From Propioniciclava sinopodophylli (GTDB lineage: Bacteria; Actinomycetota; Actinomycetes; Propionibacteriales; Propionibacteriaceae): DNA of 64,000 nucleotides. Shown one piece after another: positions 1-8,774 of this stretch. The first letter of the stretch is position 1. Each line of letters opens with the position of its first letter. The stretch covers positions 1 through 64,000 of the forward strand of contig NZ_SDMQ01000006.1 in the NCBI RefSeq assembly GCF_004324755.1, written 5' to 3'. The notes beneath the pieces were generated by a model. The model saw only the letters and a program-made list of their open reading frames with translations, searched no databases and was not told the DNA's origin. The translations under genes and the position numbers were made by a program.

Positions 1-319
1 CCTGAGCCACCAAAGGATGGGCTGTGACCTCCTGACCGCCGTACACCCACGAAGCAGCCTCGGCCGCGGTCACCTTCGACGACACCGCCAACAACGTCTT
101 CATACTCGTCCCCCGTGCGGTCTCAGCGGCCTTGGCCCGATCAGCCTCGGCGATCAACACCACCCGCAAAGCCTCCACCTGGCGCCCCAGCGCGACGACC
201 TCGCTCACCAACCCAAGCCGCCCCTCGGCGTCCAACCGACGGCGACCAGCATGGTCGATACTCGCCAGCAGCGAACGCGCACCAGCCAACGCGGAAGCGG
301 TGGGGGTCGGCTGGTCCAT
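1..319 (-). CDS. DUF222 (13E12 repeat) protein, N-terminal part, runs off window
   Basis: The frame read on the minus strand from ATG at 319 stays open to the window edge, giving 106 residues. It starts MDQPTPTASALAGARSLLA and continues as alanine-rich helices typical of the N-terminus of DUF222 proteins, with the pattern VEALRVVLIAEADR followed by SMKTLLAVSSKVTAAEA. In this family (13E12 repeat proteins of actinobacteria) an HNH nuclease domain usually follows at the C-terminus; that part lies outside the window. These genes are multicopy in many Propionibacteriaceae and are often treated as mobile or repeated. The assignment rests on the N-terminal pattern only. Confidence 0.7.
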   Translation of the reverse strand, partial: MDQPTPTASALAGARSLLASIDHAGRRRLDAEGRLGLVSEVVALGRQVEALRVVLIAEADRAKAAETARGTSMKTLLAVSSKVTAAEAASWVYGGQEVTAHPLVAQ

Positions 320-425
320 GCACCCAACGCTAAACACCACCACCGACAATCAGAACAACACATTCGAACCTGTGGACAACGCGACGAACCTATCCACACC
401 GGTCGAAACCCCTTGACAGGACCGG

Positions 426-461
426 CCCTTCGAGGCTCGCCCCGCTCACACCCCAGGGACC
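426..461. repeat. Dispersed REP-like motif, copy 1
   Basis: The motif begins CCCTTCGAGGCTCGC and ends CAGGGACC, directly abutting the stop codon of the phosphatase gene. A second, more complete copy lies at 21158-21194. Short elements of this type are scattered in intergenic DNA of many high-GC actinobacteria. Confidence 0.5.
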
Positions 462-1010
462 TCAGGCTGGTCCGTTCACGATGCCGCCGTTGGGAAGGTC
501 GAACCACTCGACGTCGCGGAAGCCGCGTCCCTGCAGCATGGACATCGCGATCTGGATCACGTGCCCGTGGGTCACCAGCACGATCGGTCCGGGGTGGGCG
601 GCCTCGATTCGGGCGAAGGTCTCGATGAGGCGGGCGTGGACGTCCGCGACGGACTCGCCGTTGCCCCACCGCACCTCATTGATGTGCTCCGCGCCCGGGC
701 TGAGGGCGGTCAGGTCGGCGAACAGCTGGCCCTCCATCGTGCCGAACGTCTGCTCGCGCAGGCCGGGCTCCAGGTACAGCGGCAGGTCCAGGACGCCGGC
801 GATGATCCGGGCGGTCGCGTGGGAGCGCTGCAGGTCGGACGACACGACGGCCGTCAGGTCGCGGCGTCCCGCCAGAAGGACCGCGGCGCCCTCGGCCTGG
901 GTGTGCCCGAGCGGCGTCAGGGGGCTGTCGAGCTGACCCACCACGCGTCCCTGCGCGTTCGCCACGCACTGCCCGTGGCGGACGAAGGTGAAACGGGGGT
1001 TCGATCTCAC
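462..1010 (-). CDS. Histidine phosphatase family protein
   Basis: Encodes 182 residues of the phosphoglycerate-mutase-like histidine phosphatase fold. The N-terminal phospho-acceptor motif is FVRHGQCVANAQGRV near residue 8, with the typical LTPLGHTQAEGAA following. The second catalytic histidine is in VLVTHGHVIQIAMSM near the C-terminus. The frame is open far upstream through the antisense of cobU, so the GTG at 1010, which places RHG near the N-terminus, is chosen as start. It diverges from cobU across 36 bases. CobC, an alpha-ribazole phosphatase of the same fold, is possible because of the B12 neighbours, but family members are too alike to decide. Confidence 0.85.
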   Translation of the reverse strand: MRSNPRFTFVRHGQCVANAQGRVVGQLDSPLTPLGHTQAEGAAVLLAGRRDLTAVVSSDLQRSHATARIIAGVLDLPLYLEPGLREQTFGTMEGQLFADLTALSPGAEHINEVRWGNGESVADVHARLIETFARIEAAHPGPIVLVTHGHVIQIAMSMLQGRGFRDVEWFDLPNGGIVNGPA

Positions 1011-1046
1011 GCCCCCAACATAGACTCCCGCGGGGATGGCTAGTGT

Positions 1047-1583
1047 GTGTCCGTGAATCGAGTCCTGGTCACCGGCGGCGTCCGGTGTGGTAAGTCCAGC
1101 CACGCCGAGGGTCTGCTGCGAGGCCTGGAGGGAGTGGCCTACGTGACGCCCGGCTACCCGGCCGACCCGACCACCGACGCGGAGTGGGCCGCTCGGGTGG
1201 CCCGGCACCGCCTCGCCCGACCCGCCGACTGGACCACCGTCGAGACCGTCGATGTCGCCGCCGCGCTCCGCGAGGCGTCCGGACCCACGCTCGTCGACTG
1301 CGTCGGCACGTGGATGACCCGCCAACTGGACGCCGTGGGCTGGGACACCCCGCGCCCCGAGGCGACCGCCCTCATCGAGGAGCGGATCGCCGACCTGGCC
1401 GCCGCGGTGGCGGCGCACCCCGGTCCGATCGTGATGGTCACCAACGAGGTGGGCTGGGGCGTCGTGTCCGAGCACGCGTCCGGACGCCTCTTCGCCGACC
1501 TGCTCGGACGCGCCAACCAGGCGCTGGGTGCCGTCGTCGACGACGTCGTGCTGATGGTCGCGGGACGGGCCGTGCGGTTGTAG
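1047..1583 (+). CDS. cobU: Bifunctional adenosylcobinamide kinase / guanylyltransferase CobU
   Basis: Phosphorylates adenosylcobinamide and transfers GMP from GTP to form adenosylcobinamide-GDP, the activated lower-loop precursor of B12. Its 178 residues begin with a P-loop in VTGGVRCGKSSHAEG. The family pattern RHRLARPADWTTVET follows near residue 55, then LVDCVGTWMTRQLD and TNEVGWGVVSEHASGRLF. The start is GTG at 1047, or GTG at 1053 two codons on. It is convergent with cobS (three bases between stops). The next two enzymes of the pathway, CobS and CobT, are adjacent on the other strand. Confidence 0.93.
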   Translation: MSVNRVLVTGGVRCGKSSHAEGLLRGLEGVAYVTPGYPADPTTDAEWAARVARHRLARPADWTTVETVDVAAALREASGPTLVDCVGTWMTRQLDAVGWDTPRPEATALIEERIADLAAAVAAHPGPIVMVTNEVGWGVVSEHASGRLFADLLGRANQALGAVVDDVVLMVAGRAVRL

Positions 1584-1586
1584 GGG

Positions 1587-2372
1587 TCAGCGGATCGCCA
1601 GGCCCAGCAGGACGCCGAGGGTCATCAACTCGACCGCCGCGCCCAACACGTCGCCGGTGATGCCGCCCAGCTTCCGGACGGCGAGCCCGACCGTCGCGCT
1701 GGTGGCCATGAGTCCGACCACCATGCCCCACGCCCATGCGTGCCGCGGGATGTCGCCGCCCAACACCGACCCGACCACCTCCGCCAGCACGAGGCCGCCC
1801 AGGAACAACCCCAGGTGCAGCGCCGTCACCAGCCACGGCGGCACCGACCCGGCCACGGCGGCGCCCAGCCCGTCGGGGCGCGCCGACGGGATGGGGCCCG
1901 AGCAGGCGGACGCCAGCGCCAGGCGTCCGGCACCCAGTGCCAGCGCGACGAACAACCAGCCGCCCGGACGGGCGAGCAGGTCCCCCACCAGCACCGCCTG
2001 CAGCCCCAGCACGAGGACGAGCGCGACGGCGCCCATCGGTCCGACGTCGCCGCGGCGCATGATCTCCAACGCCTGCCCTGCCGGACGCCCCGACCCCAGC
2101 CCGTCGGCGGTGTCGGCCAGCCCGTCTGCGTGAATGGCCCGCGTCATCAGCTGCACCAGCCCGATCGTCACCAACCCGGCAGCAAGAGGAGGCACCCCCA
2201 AGACCACCAGCCCCCACCCGGCTGCGGCAATGGCCACCATCACGGGTAGCACCACCAACCAGCCGGTCGACATCGCGACGCGGGCCACGGCGCGGTCGAC
2301 GGTGCGCGGCGGGGGGCCGGGGAGGGCGGTGAGCGTCCCCCAGGCCAGGCGCAATCCGTCGACGACCGCCAT
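1587..2372 (-). CDS. cobS: Adenosylcobinamide-GDP ribazoletransferase (cobalamin synthase)
   Basis: Membrane enzyme that joins adenosylcobinamide-GDP to alpha-ribazole (or its 5'-phosphate) to make adenosylcobalamin (phosphate). The 261-residue protein is almost wholly hydrophobic helices and carries the family signature HADGLADTADGLGSGRPAG near residue 85, followed by EIMRRGDVGPMG. Its start overlaps the cobT stop by one base (TGATG), so cobT and cobS are translated as a coupled pair. It depends on the products of cobU and cobT next door. Confidence 0.94.
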   Translation of the reverse strand: MAVVDGLRLAWGTLTALPGPPPRTVDRAVARVAMSTGWLVVLPVMVAIAAAGWGLVVLGVPPLAAGLVTIGLVQLMTRAIHADGLADTADGLGSGRPAGQALEIMRRGDVGPMGAVALVLVLGLQAVLVGDLLARPGGWLFVALALGAGRLALASACSGPIPSARPDGLGAAVAGSVPPWLVTALHLGLFLGGLVLAEVVGSVLGGDIPRHAWAWGMVVGLMATSATVGLAVRKLGGITGDVLGAAVELMTLGVLLGLAIR

Positions 2373-3388
2373 CAGATCTCCGACAGCAGGGCGACCTCGC
2401 GGAGCGCCGCGATCGCCGCGTTGAGGACGCCGACGGACAGCACGGCGCCCGACCCTTCGCCCAGGCGCATCCCGAGGTCGAGGATCGGCTCGAGACCGAG
2501 GTGCATTTGGGCCAGTGCGCAGCCCGGCTCGGTGGAGCGGTGCCCGGCGACCATCCAGTACCGCGCGCCCGGGACCAGTTCGTCGGCCAGCACTGCCTCC
2601 GCCGAGGCGATCAGCCCGTCGACGACCAACGGCACCCCGCGTCGGACGGCGCCGGTCATGAAGCCGACGGCGGCCGCGATGTCGGCCGAACCGAGCGCGG
2701 CCAGACGCTGGCGGGGGTCGATGGCGCGGTCCCCGACCCGGGAGAGTGCCTCATCGAGCAGGGCGGCCTTGCGGGCCAGCGATTCGTCGTCCAGCCCGGT
2801 CCCTCGCCCGGCGACGTCCGCGCCGCGCAGGTCGAGGCTGGCGGCCACCAGCGCGGCGGCCGGGGTGGTGTTGCCGATGCCGAGGTCACCGGCGATGAGC
2901 AGCTGTGCGCCGGCCTCGACGGCCTCGGCGGCGATGGTGTCGCCGGCGGCGAGGGCGCGCTCCAGCTCGTCGGGGGTCAGTGCGTCCTCGACGTGGATCG
3001 CGCGTGCCGGCCCCACGTGGAAGCGGCGCACGGCGTCCGGCACGCCCTGCAGCGATCGGACGCCGAGGTCGTACACGCTCACGGTCGCACCCACCGAGCG
3101 GGCCAGCGCGTTCACGCCCGCACGCCCGGCGAGGATGCCGTGCACCATCGCCGGCGTCACCTCGGCCGGGTAGGCCGACACTCCGGCCGCGGCGACGTCA
3201 TGGTCCCCGGCGAAGACCACAACGCGCACGTCGGTCAGCGGACGTGGCGGGCATTCGCCCTGGCAGGCCGCGACCCAGGCGGCCAGCGACTCGAGGCGTC
3301 CGAGCGCGCCCTGCGGTTTGGCCTGCGCATCGCTCAGGGCGTGCGCCTCGGCGCGGACATCGGGGTTCGGCGGCTGGATAGCGTTCAT
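2372..3388 (-). CDS. cobT: Nicotinate-nucleotide:dimethylbenzimidazole phosphoribosyltransferase
   Basis: Transfers phosphoribose from nicotinate mononucleotide to the lower-ligand base, giving alpha-ribazole phosphate for CobS. The 338 residues match the usual family length. Visible signatures are KPQGALGRLE near the N-terminus, VFAGDHDVAAAGVSAYP, and the LGIGNTTPAAAL loop in the centre; a conserved Glu near the C-terminus (GEGSGA) fits the catalytic base. First gene of the cobT-cobS pair, which lies opposite to cobU. The small gap to the next gene (44 bases) must hold divergent promoters for both. Confidence 0.94.
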   Translation of the reverse strand: MNAIQPPNPDVRAEAHALSDAQAKPQGALGRLESLAAWVAACQGECPPRPLTDVRVVVFAGDHDVAAAGVSAYPAEVTPAMVHGILAGRAGVNALARSVGATVSVYDLGVRSLQGVPDAVRRFHVGPARAIHVEDALTPDELERALAAGDTIAAEAVEAGAQLLIAGDLGIGNTTPAAALVAASLDLRGADVAGRGTGLDDESLARKAALLDEALSRVGDRAIDPRQRLAALGSADIAAAVGFMTGAVRRGVPLVVDGLIASAEAVLADELVPGARYWMVAGHRSTEPGCALAQMHLGLEPILDLGMRLGEGSGAVLSVGVLNAAIAALREVALLSEI

Positions 3389-3432
3389 CGCCAGCCATCA
3401 TCGCACTCTCGGGGCGTGGCAGTATCGTCGGC

Positions 3433-4062
3433 ATGACCCTCTGGCTGCCGCGCGGCTACTCGGCGGAGGCGGAGATCGAGGTCCGCCGCTCGCGGTTCAT
3501 CACCCGCCTCGCGCGCGTCGACGACGAGGACGCCGCGCGCGCCGTCATCGCCTCGGTGCGGGCCGCCTATCCGGACGCCCGCCACCACTGCCTCGCGTTC
3601 ATCGTCGACGTGCCGGACGCCCAACCCGTCGAGCGTTCCTCCGACGACGGGGAGCCGGCCGGCACTGCGGGGATGCCCATGCTGGAGGTCCTGCGCGGCG
3701 CGGGCGTCTCGAACGTGGTCGCAGTCGTCACGCGCTACTTCGGCGGCGTCCTGCTCGGGACGGGGGGCCTGGTGCGCGCCTACTCGGACGCCGTGGCGTC
3801 CTCCCTCGAACCGGCGCCCCGGGTGCGCCCGGTGGTCCGTCACCTGGTGGGGCTGCAGGTGCCGGCGGCCGATGCGGGGCGGGTGCAGGGCGCGTTGATG
3901 AACCGCGGCGTCGACGTGATGGACGCCGACTGGGGCGCGTCCGTGCTTCTGACGCTGGCCGTCGACGACCCGGACGCCGCCCTGCCGCTCGTGCGCGAGG
4001 TGGCGCAGTCGGACGTCGAGCTGGTGCCGCTGGGGTCGACGGTCACGGAGCGGCCCGCCTGA
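3433..4062 (+). CDS. YigZ / IMPACT family protein
   Basis: The 209-residue protein has the IMPACT N-terminal domain with SRFITRLARVDDE and the hallmark SSDDGEPAGTAGMPMLE around residue 75, then NVVAVVTRYFGGVLLGTGGLVRAYS. A ferredoxin-like C-terminal half follows. Relatives (YigZ, YvyE) are conserved bacterial proteins linked to translation, but their biochemical activity is not established. It stands alone, divergent from cobT. Confidence 0.88.
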   Translation: MTLWLPRGYSAEAEIEVRRSRFITRLARVDDEDAARAVIASVRAAYPDARHHCLAFIVDVPDAQPVERSSDDGEPAGTAGMPMLEVLRGAGVSNVVAVVTRYFGGVLLGTGGLVRAYSDAVASSLEPAPRVRPVVRHLVGLQVPAADAGRVQGALMNRGVDVMDADWGASVLLTLAVDDPDAALPLVREVAQSDVELVPLGSTVTERPA

Positions 4063-4258
4063 ACCGGCCTCAGCGGCCGGGTCCCCGCCCCGAACCGGCC
4101 TGCGCGGTCGTGGGGTCGATCGGCACGTTGATCGTCATGGTGTAGCCCTCGCTGGCGGAGCCGCGGAAGGTGGGCACCTGTGGTGTCCACCGTGCACCAG
4201 CCGTCTCGCCGCGGGCGATGTGTGGGCTGTGTGTTCGCTGTGATGCGCGAGGAGGCCC

Positions 4259-5728
4259 TCAGTGCGCGAGGACGGGCCCGTCGGTGTCCGACTCGGCGGG
4301 GCGGCGCAGGAAGAACCCTGCTACGACGGCGGCCGTCCACACGGCGCCCGCCCCCAGGAACCCCCAGTGCGCGCCCTCGAGCATGGCCGTCGAGGGGGAC
4401 GCCCCGGCCGCGGCCGCGGCGTCAGACTGCATGGCGAACACGGTGACGAACAGGGCCGTGCCGGCGGCACCGGCCACCTGCTGGATCGTGCCGATGAGCG
4501 CCGACCCGTGCGAGTAGAGGCGCTTGGGCAGCGAGCCCAGCGCGACCGTGAACAGCGGCGTGAAGATGAACGCGAACGACGTGGACATCGTCATGTGGCC
4601 GACCATCACCAGCCACCACGGGGTGGACGGGGTGAGGAAGGAGAACCCGACGAAAACCGCGAGCACCACCAGCGAAGCGGGGATCACCAGCGGGCGCGGC
4701 CCAACCCGGTCGTAGAGGCGTCCGATCAGCGGCCCCATCACGCCCATGGCGACGCCGCCGGGCAGCATCATCAGGCCGACCTGCAGAGGCTCCAGTCCGT
4801 ACACGCGCTGGAGCAGCAGCGGCAGCATGATGATCGTGCCGAACAGCGCCATCATGCCGATGGCCATCATCATCAGCGCGACGGTGAAGGTGCCGTGGGT
4901 GAAGGTGCGCAGGTCGAGGAAGGCGCGCTCCTGGGCCTGCAGCACGAACTGGCGGGCGGCGAACCCGATCAGGCCGGCGATGCCGGCGCCGATGGCGAGC
5001 ATGGGCTCCCAGAAGGGGATGGTGGTGTCGCCGATCAGCGACAGGCCGTAGATGAGGGGCCCGAAGGCAAGGACGGTCAGCGGGATCGACCAGCCGTCCA
5101 GCGGGACGGGGCGCGGCTCGTTGGCGTTGCGCAGCCGCATCCGGCCCAGCACGAGGATGGCCAGGGCGATCGGCAGCACGAAGGCGAAGATGAAGCGCCA
5201 CGACCCCAGCTGCAGCAGCAGGCCCGACAGGGTGGGCCCGGTCGCGGGGGCGACGGCGATGACCATCGAGATGTTGCCCATCATCTGGCCGCGTCCGTGC
5301 GGGGGCACCAGCTGCATGATGGTCGTCATCAGCAGCGGCATCATCATGGCCGTGCCGGACGCCTGCACGACCCGGCCCGAAAGCAGCACCGCGAAGGTCG
5401 GTGCGAGCGCGGCGATGGCGGTGCCGAGGCTGAACAGCCCCATGGCGAGGGTGAAGACGGTGCGGGTGGGGAAGCGCTCCAGCATCCAGCCGGTGATGGG
5501 GATGACGATCGCCATCGTCAGCATGAAGGCCGTGGTCAGCCACTGGGCGACGCGCTCGGTGACGCCGAAGTCGCCCATGATCTGGCTCAGGGCCACGTTC
5601 ATGGTCGTCTCGTTGAGGATGACGATGAAAGCGCCCACCAGGAGGATGGCGATGATCGACCGGTTGCCGGTCGGCTGGTCGGGCGTCACGGCGGACGGCT
5701 CCCTGCTCGGGCGGGCGGGTGCAGACAT
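4259..5728 (-). CDS. MFS transporter, DHA2 (EmrB/QacA) drug-efflux type
   Basis: A 489-residue inner-membrane transporter with the 14-helix layout of the DHA2 family. After a short cytosolic N-terminus comes IIAILLVGAFIVILNETTMN, the family's usual first helix, then QWLTTAFMLTMAIVIPITG and a loop containing ERFPTR. It most likely exports toxic compounds by proton antiport; the substrate cannot be read from sequence. A palindrome spans its promoter, suggesting control by a dedicated repressor that is not encoded next door. The 196 bases downstream, up to the YigZ gene, hold no clear gene. Confidence 0.88.
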   Translation of the reverse strand: MSAPARPSREPSAVTPDQPTGNRSIIAILLVGAFIVILNETTMNVALSQIMGDFGVTERVAQWLTTAFMLTMAIVIPITGWMLERFPTRTVFTLAMGLFSLGTAIAALAPTFAVLLSGRVVQASGTAMMMPLLMTTIMQLVPPHGRGQMMGNISMVIAVAPATGPTLSGLLLQLGSWRFIFAFVLPIALAILVLGRMRLRNANEPRPVPLDGWSIPLTVLAFGPLIYGLSLIGDTTIPFWEPMLAIGAGIAGLIGFAARQFVLQAQERAFLDLRTFTHGTFTVALMMMAIGMMALFGTIIMLPLLLQRVYGLEPLQVGLMMLPGGVAMGVMGPLIGRLYDRVGPRPLVIPASLVVLAVFVGFSFLTPSTPWWLVMVGHMTMSTSFAFIFTPLFTVALGSLPKRLYSHGSALIGTIQQVAGAAGTALFVTVFAMQSDAAAAAGASPSTAMLEGAHWGFLGAGAVWTAAVVAGFFLRRPAESDTDGPVLAH

Positions 5729-5773
5729 CGGGCTCCTGAGGACTCTGTGGGAGGAAGCCGGTCAGCACTGACC

Positions 5774-5821
5774 GCACGTGGGGGACGTCCCATGCTAGAT
5801 CGGCCCCCACGTGCTGAGCAA
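5774..5821 (-). promoter_or_regulatory. Promoter and palindromic operator candidate of the MFS gene
   Basis: On the minus strand a -35 box TTGCTC (5821-5816) and a -10 box TAGCAT (5797-5792) are 18 bases apart. A perfect 11-base inverted repeat, GCACGTGGGGG at 5774-5784 and its complement at 5804-5814, brackets the -10 box. This is the usual position for a repressor operator. Confidence 0.5.
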
Positions 5822-5861
5822 TGTGAGCGCAACTCGGCCACGGACTCGCCGCAGAAGGGGA

Positions 5862-5891
5862 TTGCTGCTCCCGGCGCCGCGGATCTATCCT
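5862..5891 (+). promoter_or_regulatory. Promoter candidate for the GNAT gene
   Basis: TTGCTG at 5862-5867 and TATCCT at 5886-5891 are separated by 18 bases and lie about 50 bases upstream of the GNAT start, which has GAGGAG just before it. Confidence 0.4.
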
Positions 5892-5939
5892 GCAATGCTG
5901 CCCGCCGGAGGGTGCGGCGGCCCCCCGAGGAGCACCCCC

Positions 5940-7013
5940 ATGAGCCTGGTCGTCACCCCGCTCGAGCTGCCCGAACGCTGGGACGAGCCCGGCCCGCGCG
6001 GCGACGCCTTCCGGGCCTTCCACGCCCACGCCGAGCGCTCCAACGCGATGCGGTTCGGGCCGGACGTCGTCGCCCGCAGCCCCGAGGAGCGCCTGGCGAG
6101 CCTCCAGCCGTCCCTGGCCGAGGCCTGCCGGGCCTTCGTCGCGCACCGTGACGGACAACTCGTCGGCGCCCTCAAGGTCTACACCCCGCTCCTGGAGTCC
6201 ACCGACGTCGCCGAGATCGTCATCTCGGCCGAGCCCGACCTGCCGGACGCCGAGGTGCTCGACCTCGTCGAGGAGCTCACCACCCACGGCGAACAGGTCG
6301 CCGCCGGGCTCGGGCGCGGTGACTTCCGCGGCGGGTCGCTGGCTGCGGCGTCCGGGGCGGTCACGGCCGCCACCGGGTTCGGCGGCGTCGACCCGGACCA
6401 CCCCGAGGTGGCTCCCCTGGTCGCCCGTGGGTACGTGCTCGAGCAGGTGTACCGGATCAGCATGGTCGACCTGGCGGCGCTGCCGGACCTCGACGAGCGC
6501 CTCGCCGCCGCCCGCGCCGGGGCGCCCGGCTACGACGTGGTGGCGTGGGCCGGCGAGACGCCGGCCCCCCACCGGGCCGGGATGTGCCGCCTCAAGGAAC
6601 AGATGGCGGCGGACGCCCCGGGCGGCGGCGTCCTCTTCGAGCCCGAGGTCTGGGACGACGCACGGCTGGCCGACTTCGAGGCCTCCGCGGCCAGCGGCGG
6701 GCGGACGATCCGCACCGTCGCCGCCGTCGAGGGTGCCACCGGCGAGCTGGTCGGCTTCACCAGCGCGTTCGTCGGCACCTCGACGGTGGTGAACCAGCAA
6801 GACACGGTCGTCGCAGGGGCGCACCGCGGCCACGGGCTGGGCGCGCTCATGAAGCTGGCCAACCTCGCCGAACTCCGCGAGCACCACCCCAACCACACCC
6901 GCGTGGTCACCTGGAACGCCGAGGAGAACCGGCCGATGCTCGCGGTCAACGAGGCGACCGGCTTCGTCACCGTCGTCCACGACGGCGTGTGGAAGCGCCG
7001 CAGCGTCAGCTGA
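5940..7013 (+). CDS. Tandem-GNAT N-acetyltransferase
   Basis: A 357-residue protein with two GNAT-like halves. The C-terminal half has the acetyl-CoA loop VAGAHRGHGLGALMK and the usual end pattern NRPMLAVNEATGFV; the N-terminal half is more diverged (VISAEPDLPDAEVLDLVEEL). ATG at 5940 is taken as start because GAGGAGCACCCCC precedes it. This two-domain arrangement is common among actinobacterial acetyltransferases of unknown substrate. Its end overlaps the convergent alpha-glucosidase gene by eight bases. Confidence 0.8.
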   Translation: MSLVVTPLELPERWDEPGPRGDAFRAFHAHAERSNAMRFGPDVVARSPEERLASLQPSLAEACRAFVAHRDGQLVGALKVYTPLLESTDVAEIVISAEPDLPDAEVLDLVEELTTHGEQVAAGLGRGDFRGGSLAAASGAVTAATGFGGVDPDHPEVAPLVARGYVLEQVYRISMVDLAALPDLDERLAAARAGAPGYDVVAWAGETPAPHRAGMCRLKEQMAADAPGGGVLFEPEVWDDARLADFEASAASGGRTIRTVAAVEGATGELVGFTSAFVGTSTVVNQQDTVVAGAHRGHGLGALMKLANLAELREHHPNHTRVVTWNAEENRPMLAVNEATGFVTVVHDGVWKRRSVS

Positions 7014-8718
7014 TCGACAGCCAGGCCGCCGCGTCGGACGGCAGGCGCCCGTCGACGAGGCCGACCGAGGTCACCAGCACCTCGCCGGCGGGCAGGTCGA
7101 CCGGATCGGCGCCGAAGTTGACCACAACCAGCGTGCCGGAGCCGCGCACGAACGCCAGCACGTCGCCGCCGTCGGCCTCGTGGAACTCCAGCGCGTCGGT
7201 GCGGAAGTCCGGCCGCTCGCGGCGCAGCTTCAGGGCCGCCCGGTAGAGGTTCAGCGTCGAGGCCGGATCGGCGTCCTGCTTCTCGGCGGTCAGCTCGCCC
7301 CAGTGGGCCGGCTGGGGGAGCCACGGGGCGGCGTCCGTGCCGAAGCCGAACGGCGCGACGCCACCCGACCACGGCAGCGGCACGCGGCAGCCGTCGCGAC
7401 CGCGCACGCGGTGGCCGGAGCGCTCCCAGGCCGGGTCCTGCAGCAGGGCCTCGGGGATGTCCTCGACCTCCTCCAGGCCGAGTTCCTCGCCCTGGTAGAT
7501 GTAGGCCGATCCGGGCAGCGAGAGCTCCAGCAGCGCGGCGGCGCGGGCGCGGCGGCGTCCGAGTTCGAGGTCGGTGGGCATCGTGATGAGCTGGGCGCCG
7601 AGCTCGATCGGGTCGCCGGCCGAGCCCAGCGGGTCGACCACCGTGTAGTCGACGCCCGTGATCGGCTTGCCGTAGCGGGTCGCCACGCGCACGTTGTCGT
7701 GGTTGCCGAGCACCCAGGTGGTGGGCGCGCCGACGGCCTCGTGCGCCGGGATCGTCTTGGCGATCACCGCGCGCTGCGAGCCGGCCGACCACTCCGAGAG
7801 CAGGGCGTCGAAGTTGAAGGTGGTGTGCAGCCGATCGGGGCGGACGTACTCCACGAGGCGCTCGATCGGGTCGAGGTAGGCCTCGGCCACGAACACGCGG
7901 CCGCCCAGCTCGGTGTTGGCGTACGAGTCGGCCACGGCTCGCCAGCGGCGCTGGATCTCGGGAACGCCCGTGTGGTCCCACTGCGGGGAGCCGACGCGCT
8001 TGTCGTTGCTGCCGAACCCTGTCTGCGGGTCGACCTCGATGTCGGGCAGGAGTGGGTCCTTTGACATCGAGTCGGCGACATCGACGCGGAAGCCGTCGAT
8101 GCCGCGGTCGAACCAGAACCGCAGCACGTCGTCGAACATGTCCGGGATCTCGGGGTTGTCCCAGTTCCAGTCCGGCTGGCTGATGTCGAACATGTGCAGG
8201 TACCACTGGCCGGGCGTGCCGTCGGCGTTGGTGGTGCGCGTCCAGGCGGGGCCACCGAAGACGGACGCCCAGTTGTTGGGCGGCAGCTCGCCGTCCTCAC
8301 CGCGCCCATCGCGGAAGATGTAGCGGTCGCGCTCGGGCGAGCCCGGGGCCGCGGCCAGCGCCTCCTTGAACCAGGGGTGCTCCCAGGAGGAATGGTTGGG
8401 CACCAGGTCGATGAACACGCGGATGCCGAGCTCGTGCGCCTTGGCGATGAACGCGTCGGCGTCGGCGAGGGTGCCGAAGTCGGGGGAGATGTCGCGGTAG
8501 TCGGCGACGTCGTAGCCGCCGTCCAGCAGCGGGGAGGGGTACCAAGGGCTCACCCACACCGCGTCGACGCCCAACTCGGCGAGGTAGCGGAGCTTCTCCG
8601 TGATGCCGCGGACGTCACCCGTGCCGTCGTTGTCAGCGTCCGCGAACGAGCGTGGGTAGACCTGATAGACGACGGCGTGGCGCCACCAGTCGGGGTCGAG
8701 GAAGTGCGGGTTGCTCAT
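7006..8718 (-). CDS. Alpha-glucosidase, glycoside hydrolase family 13
   Basis: Hydrolyses alpha-glucosidic bonds of oligosaccharides such as maltose or isomaltose in the cytosol. The 570-residue protein has the GH13 barrel with all key motifs: DLVPNHSS near residue 105, nucleophile Asp213 in GFRVDVADS, acid/base Glu279 in FVAEAYLD and Asp341 in LGNHDN. ATG at 8718 is preferred over the TTG three codons upstream. No signal peptide is seen. The neighbouring GH2 gene and this one suggest use of plant or dietary oligosaccharides, but no sugar importer lies nearby. Confidence 0.92.
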   Translation of the reverse strand: MSNPHFLDPDWWRHAVVYQVYPRSFADADNDGTGDVRGITEKLRYLAELGVDAVWVSPWYPSPLLDGGYDVADYRDISPDFGTLADADAFIAKAHELGIRVFIDLVPNHSSWEHPWFKEALAAAPGSPERDRYIFRDGRGEDGELPPNNWASVFGGPAWTRTTNADGTPGQWYLHMFDISQPDWNWDNPEIPDMFDDVLRFWFDRGIDGFRVDVADSMSKDPLLPDIEVDPQTGFGSNDKRVGSPQWDHTGVPEIQRRWRAVADSYANTELGGRVFVAEAYLDPIERLVEYVRPDRLHTTFNFDALLSEWSAGSQRAVIAKTIPAHEAVGAPTTWVLGNHDNVRVATRYGKPITGVDYTVVDPLGSAGDPIELGAQLITMPTDLELGRRRARAAALLELSLPGSAYIYQGEELGLEEVEDIPEALLQDPAWERSGHRVRGRDGCRVPLPWSGGVAPFGFGTDAAPWLPQPAHWGELTAEKQDADPASTLNLYRAALKLRRERPDFRTDALEFHEADGGDVLAFVRGSGTLVVVNFGADPVDLPAGEVLVTSVGLVDGRLPSDAAAWLSIS

Positions 8719-8774
8719 GGGGCACAAGCCAACCCGTCGCCGGGCCGCGGGTCAAGCGTTTCGGCCCGTTTATT

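Noticed and set aside
462-1010. Calling the histidine phosphatase CobC
   Set aside because: Its position beside cobU is suggestive, but general phosphatases of this fold have the same motifs.
4070-4200. Coding-like minus-strand tail reading TFRGSASEGYTMTINVPIDP and ending at 4070
   Set aside because: No start, no ribosome site and no recognised family; it could be a remnant but the evidence is only composition.
4422-6980. Very long open frame on the minus strand across the MFS and GNAT genes
   Set aside because: It is a GC-driven shadow: it runs through two well-supported genes in other frames and its residues are low-complexity Arg/Pro/His/Gly.
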